A DNA stretch of 64,000 bases, taken from positions 1 through 64,000 of the forward strand of contig DEIO01000009.1 in the NCBI GenBank assembly GCA_002352545.1, in the 5' to 3' direction. The translations under genes and the position numbers were made by a program. Below the pieces are notes generated by a model. That model saw only the letters and a list, made by a program, of their open reading frames with translations, was not told the DNA's origin and searched no databases. Origin of the DNA: Patescibacteria group bacterium UBA2772 (GTDB lineage Bacteria > Patescibacteriota > Minisyncoccia > Moranbacterales > DUUL01). Below are positions 34,000 to 42,894 of the stretch, piece by piece (positions within the stretch are counted from its first letter, which is position 1; every line of letters starts with the position of its first letter).

Positions 34000-34344
34000 A
34001 TGATACCTTCAAAAAATCGCCTTAAAAATTCACAGGAAATCCAAGAAATATTTAGGGTTGGAAAATCGACAAAAAGCGGTTTTTTATTTTTGAGATTTCA
34101 CCATAATAACCTTCAAGTGACACGCATTGCTTTTAGTATTGGGTTGAATTACTCAAAAAGTGCAGTAAAAAGAAATCGAATAAAAAGACTTCTCCGTTTA
34201 GCAGCCAAAGATTTATTGTCTGATTTAAGACCTGGTTTTGACATCGTCGTTTACGTCAAAAACATAAAACATAAGGATGTTTACTTTGAAAGTATAGTTC
34301 TATGCTTAAAAAAATCCTTAGCTTCAGCAAAAATTCTAAAATAA
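34000..34344 (+). CDS. rnpA: RNase P protein component
   Basis: The 114-residue basic protein has the RNR signature in SAVKRNRIKRLLRLAAKDLL and the early MIPSKNRLKNSQEI...VFR-like start. It binds the catalytic RNA of RNase P for tRNA 5' processing. It lies 51 bp after rpmH and 12 bp before yidC. A TATAAT 25 bp before the ATG may be an extra promoter. Confidence 0.95.
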   Translation: MIPSKNRLKNSQEIQEIFRVGKSTKSGFLFLRFHHNNLQVTRIAFSIGLNYSKSAVKRNRIKRLLRLAAKDLLSDLRPGFDIVVYVKNIKHKDVYFESIVLCLKKSLASAKILK

Positions 34345-34356
34345 TAAAAAATTAAA

Positions 34357-35133
34357 ATGGGACTTATTAAATCAGCATTTTCACTATTAATCTTTCAACC
34401 GTTGTTGAATCTTTTAATCGTGCTTTATATGATCTTTCCAGACTTTGGAGTAGCAATTATTCTTTTTACAATCATAACCAAACTTGCAACATTACCTTTG
34501 ACAAAAAAATCAATTGAGTCACAAAAGGCCATGCAAGATATCCAACCAGAATTAAAAAAGTTACAAGAAAAATACAAAAAAGACAAGGCTATGCTTGGAC
34601 AAAAGTCCATGGAGCTATATAAAGAACATGGTGTAAATCCAGCAGGTGGTTGTTTACCGATAATACTACAAATGGTTTTTATTATTGGATTATTCCAAGT
34701 TTTAAGATTAACTCTTGATACTTCACCTGAAGCATTAAACAGGGTTTCTGAACTACTCTATGGATTCATCGAAAATCCTGGTACACCAAATCAAATTGCA
34801 TTTGGATTCTTTGATTTAAATAGCCCTAGTATACCACTTGCCATAGTTGCTGCTGCATTGCAGTTTTTTCAATCAAAAATGATGATGGCAAAAACAGAAA
34901 AAGAACAAGCAGCAAGAGATAAAAAGAATGGTGTTGTTAAAAAAGATGACGAGGAACCAGATTTTTCTTCAATGATACAAAAACAAATGTTATACATGGG
35001 ACCAGTCATGACATTGATAATTGGAGCGAAATTTGCAGGAGGATTGATTTTGTACTGGACAATCTCTACAATATTCATGATAGTTCAACAATACTATGTT
35101 TTAAAAAAAGAAGAAGACAAGACTAAGTCTTAA
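34357..35133 (+). CDS. yidC: YidC/Oxa1 membrane protein insertase (short form)
   Basis: The 258-residue protein has the five-helix core of the Oxa1 family without the large periplasmic domain of proteobacterial YidC. TM1 (about 10-30), a cytoplasmic helical hairpin with AMQDIQPELKKLQEKYKKDK, the NPAGGCLPIILQMVFIIGLF segment, and C-terminal helices LIIGAKFAGGLILYWTISTI. It inserts proteins into the membrane together with SecYEG or alone. The groove arginine of TM1 appears replaced by lysine (IITKLATLPL). The jag gene follows 52 bp later. Confidence 0.95.
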   Translation: MGLIKSAFSLLIFQPLLNLLIVLYMIFPDFGVAIILFTIITKLATLPLTKKSIESQKAMQDIQPELKKLQEKYKKDKAMLGQKSMELYKEHGVNPAGGCLPIILQMVFIIGLFQVLRLTLDTSPEALNRVSELLYGFIENPGTPNQIAFGFFDLNSPSIPLAIVAAALQFFQSKMMMAKTEKEQAARDKKNGVVKKDDEEPDFSSMIQKQMLYMGPVMTLIIGAKFAGGLILYWTISTIFMIVQQYYVLKKEEDKTKS

Positions 35134-35185
35134 ACGTTAGAAATTACACAAGTTTTAAATTTATAAAAATTAATTATAGACTGAT

Positions 35186-35692
35186 ATGCAACTCGAGGAA
35201 AAGAAAAAGTTAATCGAAGAAACAACTAGGGAGCTTTTAGGAAAAATGGGATTCCAAGCAACGATATATATCGCAACTAATGTGTCAACTTCCAAAAAAG
35301 AGTCCACAGAAGATCCTATTTCAGTGGAACTTCAATTAACTGACTCAAAGTATTTAATCGGAAAATATGGTATAAATCTTTCAGCATTACAACATATTTT
35401 GCGTATTTTAGTCAGAAACAAAACAAGTGAAAGAATCAATTTTAATGTTGATGTAAATAACTACAGAGAAGAGCAAAAGCAAACATTAATAAACCTTGCT
35501 GTTGAGATGGGAGAAAAGGTACAGAAAGAGAAAAAATCTTTGATGCTAAGAGCAATGAATGCATATGAAAGAAGGATTGTACATGTTGAATTAGCTAAAA
35601 TGGAAGATGTTTCAACTGAAAGTATCGGTGAAGGAGAAGATCGAAAAGTTATTATCAAACCAGCTTCAGTTAGTGATGAGTTTGATCTCTGA
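35186..35692 (+). CDS. jag: Jag/KhpB-type KH-R3H RNA-binding protein
   Basis: The 168-residue protein has a short N-terminal segment, a KH domain with the GKYG loop (LIGKYGINLSALQHILRILV, about 60-80) and an R3H domain (AYERRIVHVELAKMEDVSTE and end). It is usually encoded after yidC and binds RNA to influence cell-envelope and division functions. The Jag_N domain seems reduced. The stop is TGA, showing that UGA is not recoded in this organism. Confidence 0.92.
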   Translation: MQLEEKKKLIEETTRELLGKMGFQATIYIATNVSTSKKESTEDPISVELQLTDSKYLIGKYGINLSALQHILRILVRNKTSERINFNVDVNNYREEQKQTLINLAVEMGEKVQKEKKSLMLRAMNAYERRIVHVELAKMEDVSTESIGEGEDRKVIIKPASVSDEFDL

Positions 35693-35732
35693 AAACGACA
35701 TCTTTTTATTTTAAAATAAATATCACACGAAA

Positions 35733-37175
35733 ATGTCCGTTTCTCGAAAAATCATTTACAATGTTACGGCATCATCAATTTCTAAGGTAATAACAACTGT
35801 CATTGCCTTAGTTAATATTGGGCTGATTACTCGATATTTGGGACAAGAATTATTTGGTCATTATATTGTAGCGCTCGCCTTCTTTCTTTTTTTCACAGCA
35901 CTTGGAGATTTTGGAATATACCAAACTACTACACGTGAAATCTCAAGACCGAAAGCAAATGAAGACAAAATAGTTAGCAATGCCATTGGACTGAGAATAA
36001 CTGTTTCTCTTTTAGTCATCATTATCTCGCCCATATTTATCTGGCTATCGTCCTATCCAACAGAGGTAAGGATAGCTCTTTTAATAGTCGCTGCGGCATT
36101 CTTCTTTTCCTCTTTTACACAATTACTTATTGGATTATTCCAAAAAAGACTCCTGATGGATCGCGTTGCTCTTGTTGAAATGTTTGGAAAAATCTTGCAA
36201 CTAGGACTAGTTGCTCTAGGTGTAAAAATGAATCTTGGCTTTAATTTCATCATTGGAACGCTCCTATTTACAATGATTTTCAATTTTGTGGTTATTATAA
36301 TTCTTGCCAAAAAATTTGTAAGACTAAAACCAGCCTTTGATTTTCCATATTGGAAAGAATTTATTATACAATCATTTCCAATTGGACTGTCGGTTTTTGT
36401 TTCATTTATTTATTTTAAAGCAGATTCTATTATACTCTCTTGGCTAAAACCAGCCACTGACGTTGGATTGTACGGAGCAGCTTACAAGGTCATTGAAAAT
36501 TTAAGCTTCTTTCCAGGTATGATTGTAGGATTAACAATGCCGATAATATCATACAACATTTTTTCAAACCGAAAAAAGTTTAAACTAATTGTAAATAAAA
36601 ACTTTAAAATATTTTTAATCCTAGCAATCCCCATCCTAATAGGGACACAAGTTCTTGCCAAAGAAATAATCAATTTAATCGCTGGACCAGAATTTGCACA
36701 ATCAGCTGGTATTTTAAAAATTGTAATTGTTTCTTTGATTTTTATCTTTTTTGGCCAACTATTTAATAGTATACTAATTGCAGCTAAATTGCAGAAACAA
36801 CTCCTCTGGGGACTTTCCTTTTGTGCTGTTTTTAATGTTGTTTTAAATTTCATCTTTATCCCAAAATTTTCATACGAAGCAACCGCTTATATTTCAGTAT
36901 TAACGGAAATGTTTGTTGTTATCATTGGAGGAACAATTATCTATAAGAAATTGAAGTTTTTTCCAAAATTTGAAAACTTGCCTTCTATTTTATTATCTGG
37001 TGCAGTTTTGTGGATATTCCTATTCCTAACAAAAGAGACTCTATCATTCTTTCTAGTCGTGAGTCTTAGTCCTGTTGTATATTTTGCAGCCACTGTTTTA
37101 TTTAAAGCAATTTCTAAGGAGGAAATAATGCTACTTATAGAAAAAGACTCCAATGAAAAAAACAAAGTTAAATAA
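35733..37175 (+). CDS. Wzx-type polysaccharide flippase (MOP superfamily)
   Basis: The 480-residue protein has about 12-14 transmembrane segments and the MOP/RfbX-type opening YNVTASSISKVITTVIALVN and later ELFGHYIVALAFFLF and a central SIILSWLKPATDVGLYGAAY motif. It moves lipid-linked glycan units across the cytoplasmic membrane, which complements the polymerase and Wzz genes 15-30 kb away. Its last 23 bp overlap the start of the GT2 gene, indicating translational coupling. Confidence 0.9.
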   Translation: MSVSRKIIYNVTASSISKVITTVIALVNIGLITRYLGQELFGHYIVALAFFLFFTALGDFGIYQTTTREISRPKANEDKIVSNAIGLRITVSLLVIIISPIFIWLSSYPTEVRIALLIVAAAFFFSSFTQLLIGLFQKRLLMDRVALVEMFGKILQLGLVALGVKMNLGFNFIIGTLLFTMIFNFVVIIILAKKFVRLKPAFDFPYWKEFIIQSFPIGLSVFVSFIYFKADSIILSWLKPATDVGLYGAAYKVIENLSFFPGMIVGLTMPIISYNIFSNRKKFKLIVNKNFKIFLILAIPILIGTQVLAKEIINLIAGPEFAQSAGILKIVIVSLIFIFFGQLFNSILIAAKLQKQLLWGLSFCAVFNVVLNFIFIPKFSYEATAYISVLTEMFVVIIGGTIIYKKLKFFPKFENLPSILLSGAVLWIFLFLTKETLSFFLVVSLSPVVYFAATVLFKAISKEEIMLLIEKDSNEKNKVK

Positions 37176-38010
37176 AATAAATAATACTAAACTTATTGTC
37201 ACCGTTATTGTGATTACCTATAATAACGAAGATACAATCGAGAGATGCATTACTTCTATCAAAAATAATAAGACTTCTGAATTCGAAAAAAGAATTATCG
37301 TGATTGATAATGATTCTAGTGATAAAACTTGGGAAATTTTAAATCAAAACAAAGATGCTTTATTTAAGTTAAGGAGAAATGAATTCAATGACGGATTTGG
37401 TAGAGCTATAAATAAAGTTTTTTTTAGAAATTTAAACTCTGATTTTTTCTTCTTATTAAACGCTGATGCTACATTAGGAGACAATTCTTTACAAAAAATA
37501 TTAGAAACTGCCAACAATAATCCGGCTATAGGACTTTTATCTTGTAAAATAATTGATCCCAAAACAAATAAAGTTATTTTCAATGAAGGAGCTATTAATT
37601 TCTTGCGTCTTCAAACAACTCATTCTAGGCCTAGTAGAGTTAAAAATCGTTATGTGACTGGATGTGCACTGCTAGTAAAAAAAGATCTAGTAAGCAAAAT
37701 TGGGGGCTTTGACCCAAAATTCTTTCTTTATTACGAAGATGCTGATTTTTCAAAAAGAGCATTGGCGGCTGGATTCAAAATAGACACAGAACAAAAATCA
37801 ATCTGCTACCACAATGAATCACACTCATCTAACTCAGAAACTAAGACCTATTTTTTAGTCAGAAATGGACTTTCTTTTTTCAAAAAACACTACCCTAAAA
37901 TTGCACTTCCTTATTTTTATTCTTTACTGATATTAAGACTCGGATATCACTCATTATTTTCAAAAAAAAAGATTGTTAACAAAGCTATGTTAGACTTTAT
38001 AAGAAATTAG
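37153..38010 (+). CDS. GT2-family glycosyltransferase
   Basis: The 285-residue GT-A enzyme has the family 2 opening VTVIVITYNNEDTIERCITS, the N-D-G-like region NEFNDGFGRAINKVF, the metal-binding FLLNADATL (DxD-like NAD-A-D), and the acceptor-side FFLYYEDADFSKRALAAGF motif with ED. This last pattern resembles rhamnosyl-/galactofuranosyl-type enzymes. It would add a sugar to a lipid-linked glycan in the cytoplasm, then flipped by the adjacent flippase. Specificity cannot be determined. Confidence 0.92.
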   Translation: MKKTKLNKINNTKLIVTVIVITYNNEDTIERCITSIKNNKTSEFEKRIIVIDNDSSDKTWEILNQNKDALFKLRRNEFNDGFGRAINKVFFRNLNSDFFFLLNADATLGDNSLQKILETANNNPAIGLLSCKIIDPKTNKVIFNEGAINFLRLQTTHSRPSRVKNRYVTGCALLVKKDLVSKIGGFDPKFFLYYEDADFSKRALAAGFKIDTEQKSICYHNESHSSNSETKTYFLVRNGLSFFKKHYPKIALPYFYSLLILRLGYHSLFSKKKIVNKAMLDFIRN

Positions 38011-38039
38011 TTGATTGGAAGACTTGTTTTCTTTATAAT
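38011..38039 (+). promoter_or_regulatory. Promoter of the AI-2E-type permease gene
   Basis: TTGATT (38011-38016), 17-base spacer, TATAAT (38034-38039), 40 nt before the ATG at 38079 and starting directly after the GT2 stop codon. Confidence 0.7.
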
Positions 38040-38078
38040 GAGAATACTTACACTAAAAATAACTCATAAAACATAAAC

Positions 38079-39137
38079 ATGACCGCTCATTTTAATTCAA
38101 CTTTCCTATTTTTATTAATAGCATTTTCTGGATACGGAGCTTATATACTCTTCAAACCTTTTCTAATAGCACTTTTAATTGCTTTTGTTCTTTCACAACT
38201 TTTCAATTCATATTATAAAAGATTTACAAAATTCTTCCGCAACAATAAAGCATTTGGATCGTTTACAACATGTGGATTAATTCTTGTCATCATAATCTTT
38301 CCACTAATTTTCATTTCAAGCTTAATTGTGTCAGAAGCCAATGAACTCTATAATATTGTTCAAAAAAATCATTTCTTAGAAAAAGTAAACAATATTGAAT
38401 TAACTATACCCGTTTTAAATATTCAAATAACAGACAATGACTTACACAGCATTATAGGCACAGACAAGTTTATGAATGGGATGAAAAGTGCTGGAAATAT
38501 TTTTGTGTCGATGATTAAAAGCGCTTATCAGAGCACGAGTCAACTAGTCTTTATGACTTTCGTGATGTTTTTTGCACTTTATTATTTCTTCAAAGATGGA
38601 GACAGGATTATCAAAAAAACGATGCAACTTAGTCCACTGAAAAATCGTCAAGAAAAAGTTCTGATTAACAAATTTGTTGAGATCTCAAAAGCAACATTAA
38701 AAGGAACTCTGGTTATAGCAATTATTCAAGGTATACTAACAGGACTTTTGCTTTGGATTCTAGATGTACCATCTGCTGCACTTCTAGGTGTGGTTACTGT
38801 CTTTTTTTCATTAGTCCCAATGCTTGGACCAGTTTTTGTTTGGGCACCAACAGCAATAGTACTTTTGCTTATAGGTCAAATTTGGCAAGGAATAGTTCTA
38901 ATTGTTTTTGGGACTCTTGTGATAAGCCTTGTTGATAATATCCTAAGACCGAAACTTGTAGGAGATTCCTCTGGTCTTCATCCTTTATTGATTTTCATAT
39001 CTACATTTGGAGGCTTAGCAATATTTGGACTTATTGGCTTTCTAATAGGACCAATTATCATTGCCATGTTTATAGCGATACTACATATATATCAAACTGA
39101 GTATAAAGAAGATCTAAAAAAATTCAACAAATGTTAA
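38079..39137 (+). CDS. AI-2E-family membrane transporter
   Basis: The 352-residue protein has about eight transmembrane helices and the family core GTLVIAIIQGILTGLLLWIL, SLVPMLGPVFVWAPTAIVLL and the ending LRPKLVGDSSGLHPLLIFIS. The family (PF01594) includes proposed exporters of AI-2 and Na+/H+ antiporters; substrate assignment from sequence is unsafe. It is followed by a symmetrical terminator shared with rpoC. Confidence 0.9.
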   Translation: MTAHFNSTFLFLLIAFSGYGAYILFKPFLIALLIAFVLSQLFNSYYKRFTKFFRNNKAFGSFTTCGLILVIIIFPLIFISSLIVSEANELYNIVQKNHFLEKVNNIELTIPVLNIQITDNDLHSIIGTDKFMNGMKSAGNIFVSMIKSAYQSTSQLVFMTFVMFFALYYFFKDGDRIIKKTMQLSPLKNRQEKVLINKFVEISKATLKGTLVIAIIQGILTGLLLWILDVPSAALLGVVTVFFSLVPMLGPVFVWAPTAIVLLLIGQIWQGIVLIVFGTLVISLVDNILRPKLVGDSSGLHPLLIFISTFGGLAIFGLIGFLIGPIIIAMFIAILHIYQTEYKEDLKKFNKC

Positions 39138-39187
39138 ACTAGTAGTCTAACTAGCAATTGAATAACTCTACTTTTTTGTAAATAAAA

Positions 39188-39210
39188 AAACAGCCCCTAA
39201 GGGCTGTTTT
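39188..39210. terminator. Bidirectional terminator between convergent genes
   Basis: AAACAGCCC/GGGCTGTTT hairpin with A-run on one side and T-run on the other lies between the AI-2E-type gene (+) and rpoC (-), serving both. Confidence 0.88.
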
Positions 39211-39231
39211 AAAAAAAATAGTCTAGACTCT

Positions 39232-42200
39232 TTAAACAGTTTGCTTGTCTATACCTTCAAATCCATCTTTTTCGAGAGCAAGCATTTCTTTTCTTCTCTT
39301 TTCAAAACCAGTTCCAGCAGGAATCAGTTTTCCTAGAATCACATTTTCCTTTAAGCCTCTTAGGTAATCAATCTTTCCTTGAGTAGAGGCATCAATCAAA
39401 ACCTTTGCGGTTTCTTGGAATGATGCAGCAGAAAGAAAACTATCAGTTGAAAGAGCAATCTTTGAAATTCCTAGAACTAATTGTTCTCCAGTAGCTTCTT
39501 GTCCTTTTTTTTCCTTAACGATTCTATTCATTTCAACAAACTTAGCTTTTTCCACAATGTCTCCAGCAAGAAGTTCTGTATCACCAGGATCAGCAACTTT
39601 AACTCTTGAAAGCATTTGTCTAACAACGATTTCGATATGTTTATCGTTAATTCCCTCTCCTTGAGTCTGGTAAATTTCTTGCACTTCACAAATAATATAT
39701 CTGTGCAATGCTTCTGTTCCAGCAATCTTAAACAATTTCTTAAGATCTAAATGTCCCTCAGAAAGGACTTGTCCTTTGGTAACTAGGTCTCCCTTCGCTA
39801 CCTTTGCGTTCATAACAGCAGGCATAGCATAGTCTTTTTCTTCGATCTTCTTCACCTTACCTGTTTGCGATTTACGTAAAGTGATTATTTTTTGCTTCTT
39901 ATTTTCAACAATATCTTCAATTATTCCATCTGTTTCTGCTAAAACAGCTTCTGCCTTAGGATTTCTAGCCTCAAAGATTTCCTCAACACGAGGAAGACCT
40001 TGTGTAATATCAGTTCCAGCAACACCACCAATATGGAAAGTACGCATAGTTAATTGCGTTCCAGGTTCACCAATTGCTTGTGCAGCAATCGTTCCAACTG
40101 CTTGTCCTAAGTTCACTAATTCATTTCTTCCAAGATCTTTTCCATAACACTTCTGACAAACACCTCTCCTTGTTTGACATGTTACTAAACTTCTAATCTT
40201 AACTTTTGTAACCTTTGTGTCTTCGATTGTCTTGGCTTGATTAGCTGTTACTAATTCTCCTTTACCAACAATCTTCTTACCAGTTTCGGGATTCTTTACA
40301 ACTTCCAAAGTAGTTCTTCCTTCTACACGTGAGGCAAAACCTTGTCCAATCTGATCAGAATCTTCTCTGTATAAGTAGGCCCCTTCTGTATCGCCACAAT
40401 CCTCCTCAGTAATAACAACATCTTGACCAACATCAACCAAGCGACGAGTAAGGTAACCAGCTGTGGCTGTTCTTAGCGCTGTATCAGCCATACCTTTTCT
40501 AGCACCATGAGTTGAAATAAAATATTCCAATACATCATAGCCACCTTTCAGAGAACCTTTAATAGGAAGTTCTATTGTCTCTCCAGTTGGACCAGCCACA
40601 AGACCTTTCATCCCAGTCATCTGAACAACAACAGCCTCAGAGCCTCTAGCCTTAGAGTCAATCATTGCATGTACAGATCCCTTTGGGTCAATTGCATCAA
40701 TAACTTTTTTAGTAATTTTATCTTTAGTTTCATTCCAAATCTTAACCACCTTAGTTTTTCGTTCAGAATTCGTTAAAAGACCCATGTCATACTGAGATTG
40801 AACTTCCTCAACTTCTTTATCAGCATCAGCGAAAGTTTTTTTCTTGTCTTTTGGTTCAACGAAATCATCCATTCCCAAACTAATTCCAGATCTTGTAACA
40901 TATTCAAATCCAAGATTTTTCAGATTATCTACGAAAACAGCAGTTCCATCAGTTCCTTCATCTCTTAAAAATCCAGCCACAAGAATTTTTAGATCGCCTT
41001 TTGTCAACTTCTTATTAATAAACCTCAAGCTCTCAGGAAGAATATCATTAATCAAAACTCTTCCAGCACAGGTTTTCATTTTTTCACCCTTATAATACAA
41101 ATTGATTTTAGCCTTAAGACTAATGATTTGCATCTGATAAGCACGAATCACGTCCTCCATTGATGAAAATGATTTCCCCTCTCCCTTAGCACCATCAATA
41201 AGAGTTGTCATGTAATATGACCCCAAAACAACATCTTGAGAAGGAACTGTAATAGGATCTCCACTTGAAGGTTTCAAAAGATTTTTACTAGAAAGCATAA
41301 TCTCAGCACATTCCTTTCTTGCCTCAGTTGTAAGTGGAACGTGAACAGCCATTTGATCACCATCAAAATCAGCGTTGAAAGCTGTACAAACCAAAGGATG
41401 AACACGAATAGCCTTACCTTCAATTAGCACTGGTTGAAAGGCCTGAATTGAGAGTCTATGCAAAGTAGGTGCACGATTCAAAAGCACAAAATGATGATCA
41501 ATTATATTATCAAGCATTTCATATGCTTCTTCTCTTTCAGCGTCAACCATTCTACCAGCAGTTCTTACATTATGAGCATGCTCATTCTCAATCAACTTGT
41601 TGATAATAAACGGTTTGAATAATTCAAGCGCCATCTTCTTTGGAATTCCACACTGATGAAGTTTTAATTTTGGCCCAATCACAATCACACTTCTTCCTGA
41701 ATAATCAACACGTTTTCCAAGCAAATTCTGTCTAAAACGTCCTTGTTTACCTTTCAACATATCAGAAACAGATTTCAACGCTCTTCTTTGTCCAGTTGAA
41801 GCAGCTACTTGAGCTTGAGATCTTCTTGAGCTATTATCAATCAAAGCATCTACTGCTTCTTGCAACATTCTTTTTTCATTTCTTTGAATAACTTCAGGAG
41901 CACCAAGCTCAATCAATTTTCGAAGACGATTGTTCCTGTTGATAATTCTTCTATATAAGTCATTTAAATCACTGGTAGCAAAACGACCACCATTAAGTTG
42001 AACCATCGGACGAAGATCTGGAGGAATAATTGGAATAACCTTAAGCATCATCCATTCTGGTTTAATTTTTGCATTTTCAAAACCAGCCAATACTTTTAAT
42101 CTCTTTGCCAATCTTTTCTTATCAGAAGTTTTTCCATTAACAATTTTCTCACTTAAAGCTGCGACCTCTTTTGCAAGATTAAGTTCTCGCAAAAGTTGAT

Positions 42201-42861
42201 AAATCGCTTCAGCTCCTATAGAAGCTTCAAATACATGTCCAAAGTTTCTTGAAATATTATGATAATCAATTTCAGAAAGAGTTTGTTTTTTCTGAAGACT
42301 CTTTAAGCTCTCTTTTGAAGCTTGGTAAATTCCTTTCACTTCTTCTTTTTCTAATTCAGTTTTAGCACTTTTCTGATTCAGTTTGTATTCTTTTTCAAGT
42401 TCAGCGAAAGCTTCTTTTCTAGCATCTTCATCAACTGAAATCACAATGTAATTAGCAAAATAAACTACTCTTTCAAGTTCTTGAACTGACATATTAAGTG
42501 CTAGTCCGATTCTTGAAGGAACACTTCTTAGGAACCAAATATGAGAAACTGGAACAGCAAGTTCAATATGACCCATTCTCTCACGTCTTACAATTGATTT
42601 TGTGATTTCAACACCACACTTATCACAAACAATTCCTTTATATCGTATTCTTTTATATTTTCCACAGTAACATTCCCAATCTTTTGAAGGTCCGAAAATC
42701 TTTTCGCAGAAAAGTCCATCTTTCTCAAATCGTTGTGTTCTATAGTTGATTGTTTCTGGTCGCATAACTTCTCCATGTGACCATTCAAGAATTTTTTCAG
42801 GTGAAGCAATTTTCAACTGCACGGCACTGAAGTCTGAAATTCTTGTTATATTTTCTATCAT
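39232..42861 (-). CDS. rpoC: RNA polymerase beta' subunit
   Basis: The 1209-residue protein has the N-terminal zinc site CYCGKYKRIRYKGIVCDKCG, the catalytic NADFDGDQMAVHVPL (three magnesium-binding Asp), the bridge and trigger region around AQAIGEPGTQLTMRTFHIGG, and a second zinc site with TCQTRRGVCQKC. Length is typical of compact beta' subunits lacking large lineage inserts. It follows rpoB by 33 bp in one operon. Confidence 0.98.
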   Translation of the reverse strand: MIENITRISDFSAVQLKIASPEKILEWSHGEVMRPETINYRTQRFEKDGLFCEKIFGPSKDWECYCGKYKRIRYKGIVCDKCGVEITKSIVRRERMGHIELAVPVSHIWFLRSVPSRIGLALNMSVQELERVVYFANYIVISVDEDARKEAFAELEKEYKLNQKSAKTELEKEEVKGIYQASKESLKSLQKKQTLSEIDYHNISRNFGHVFEASIGAEAIYQLLRELNLAKEVAALSEKIVNGKTSDKKRLAKRLKVLAGFENAKIKPEWMMLKVIPIIPPDLRPMVQLNGGRFATSDLNDLYRRIINRNNRLRKLIELGAPEVIQRNEKRMLQEAVDALIDNSSRRSQAQVAASTGQRRALKSVSDMLKGKQGRFRQNLLGKRVDYSGRSVIVIGPKLKLHQCGIPKKMALELFKPFIINKLIENEHAHNVRTAGRMVDAEREEAYEMLDNIIDHHFVLLNRAPTLHRLSIQAFQPVLIEGKAIRVHPLVCTAFNADFDGDQMAVHVPLTTEARKECAEIMLSSKNLLKPSSGDPITVPSQDVVLGSYYMTTLIDGAKGEGKSFSSMEDVIRAYQMQIISLKAKINLYYKGEKMKTCAGRVLINDILPESLRFINKKLTKGDLKILVAGFLRDEGTDGTAVFVDNLKNLGFEYVTRSGISLGMDDFVEPKDKKKTFADADKEVEEVQSQYDMGLLTNSERKTKVVKIWNETKDKITKKVIDAIDPKGSVHAMIDSKARGSEAVVVQMTGMKGLVAGPTGETIELPIKGSLKGGYDVLEYFISTHGARKGMADTALRTATAGYLTRRLVDVGQDVVITEEDCGDTEGAYLYREDSDQIGQGFASRVEGRTTLEVVKNPETGKKIVGKGELVTANQAKTIEDTKVTKVKIRSLVTCQTRRGVCQKCYGKDLGRNELVNLGQAVGTIAAQAIGEPGTQLTMRTFHIGGVAGTDITQGLPRVEEIFEARNPKAEAVLAETDGIIEDIVENKKQKIITLRKSQTGKVKKIEEKDYAMPAVMNAKVAKGDLVTKGQVLSEGHLDLKKLFKIAGTEALHRYIICEVQEIYQTQGEGINDKHIEIVVRQMLSRVKVADPGDTELLAGDIVEKAKFVEMNRIVKEKKGQEATGEQLVLGISKIALSTDSFLSAASFQETAKVLIDASTQGKIDYLRGLKENVILGKLIPAGTGFEKRRKEMLALEKDGFEGIDKQTV

Positions 42862-42894
42862 CGAATTTTGCTATTAAAGTTATAATAAGTAAAT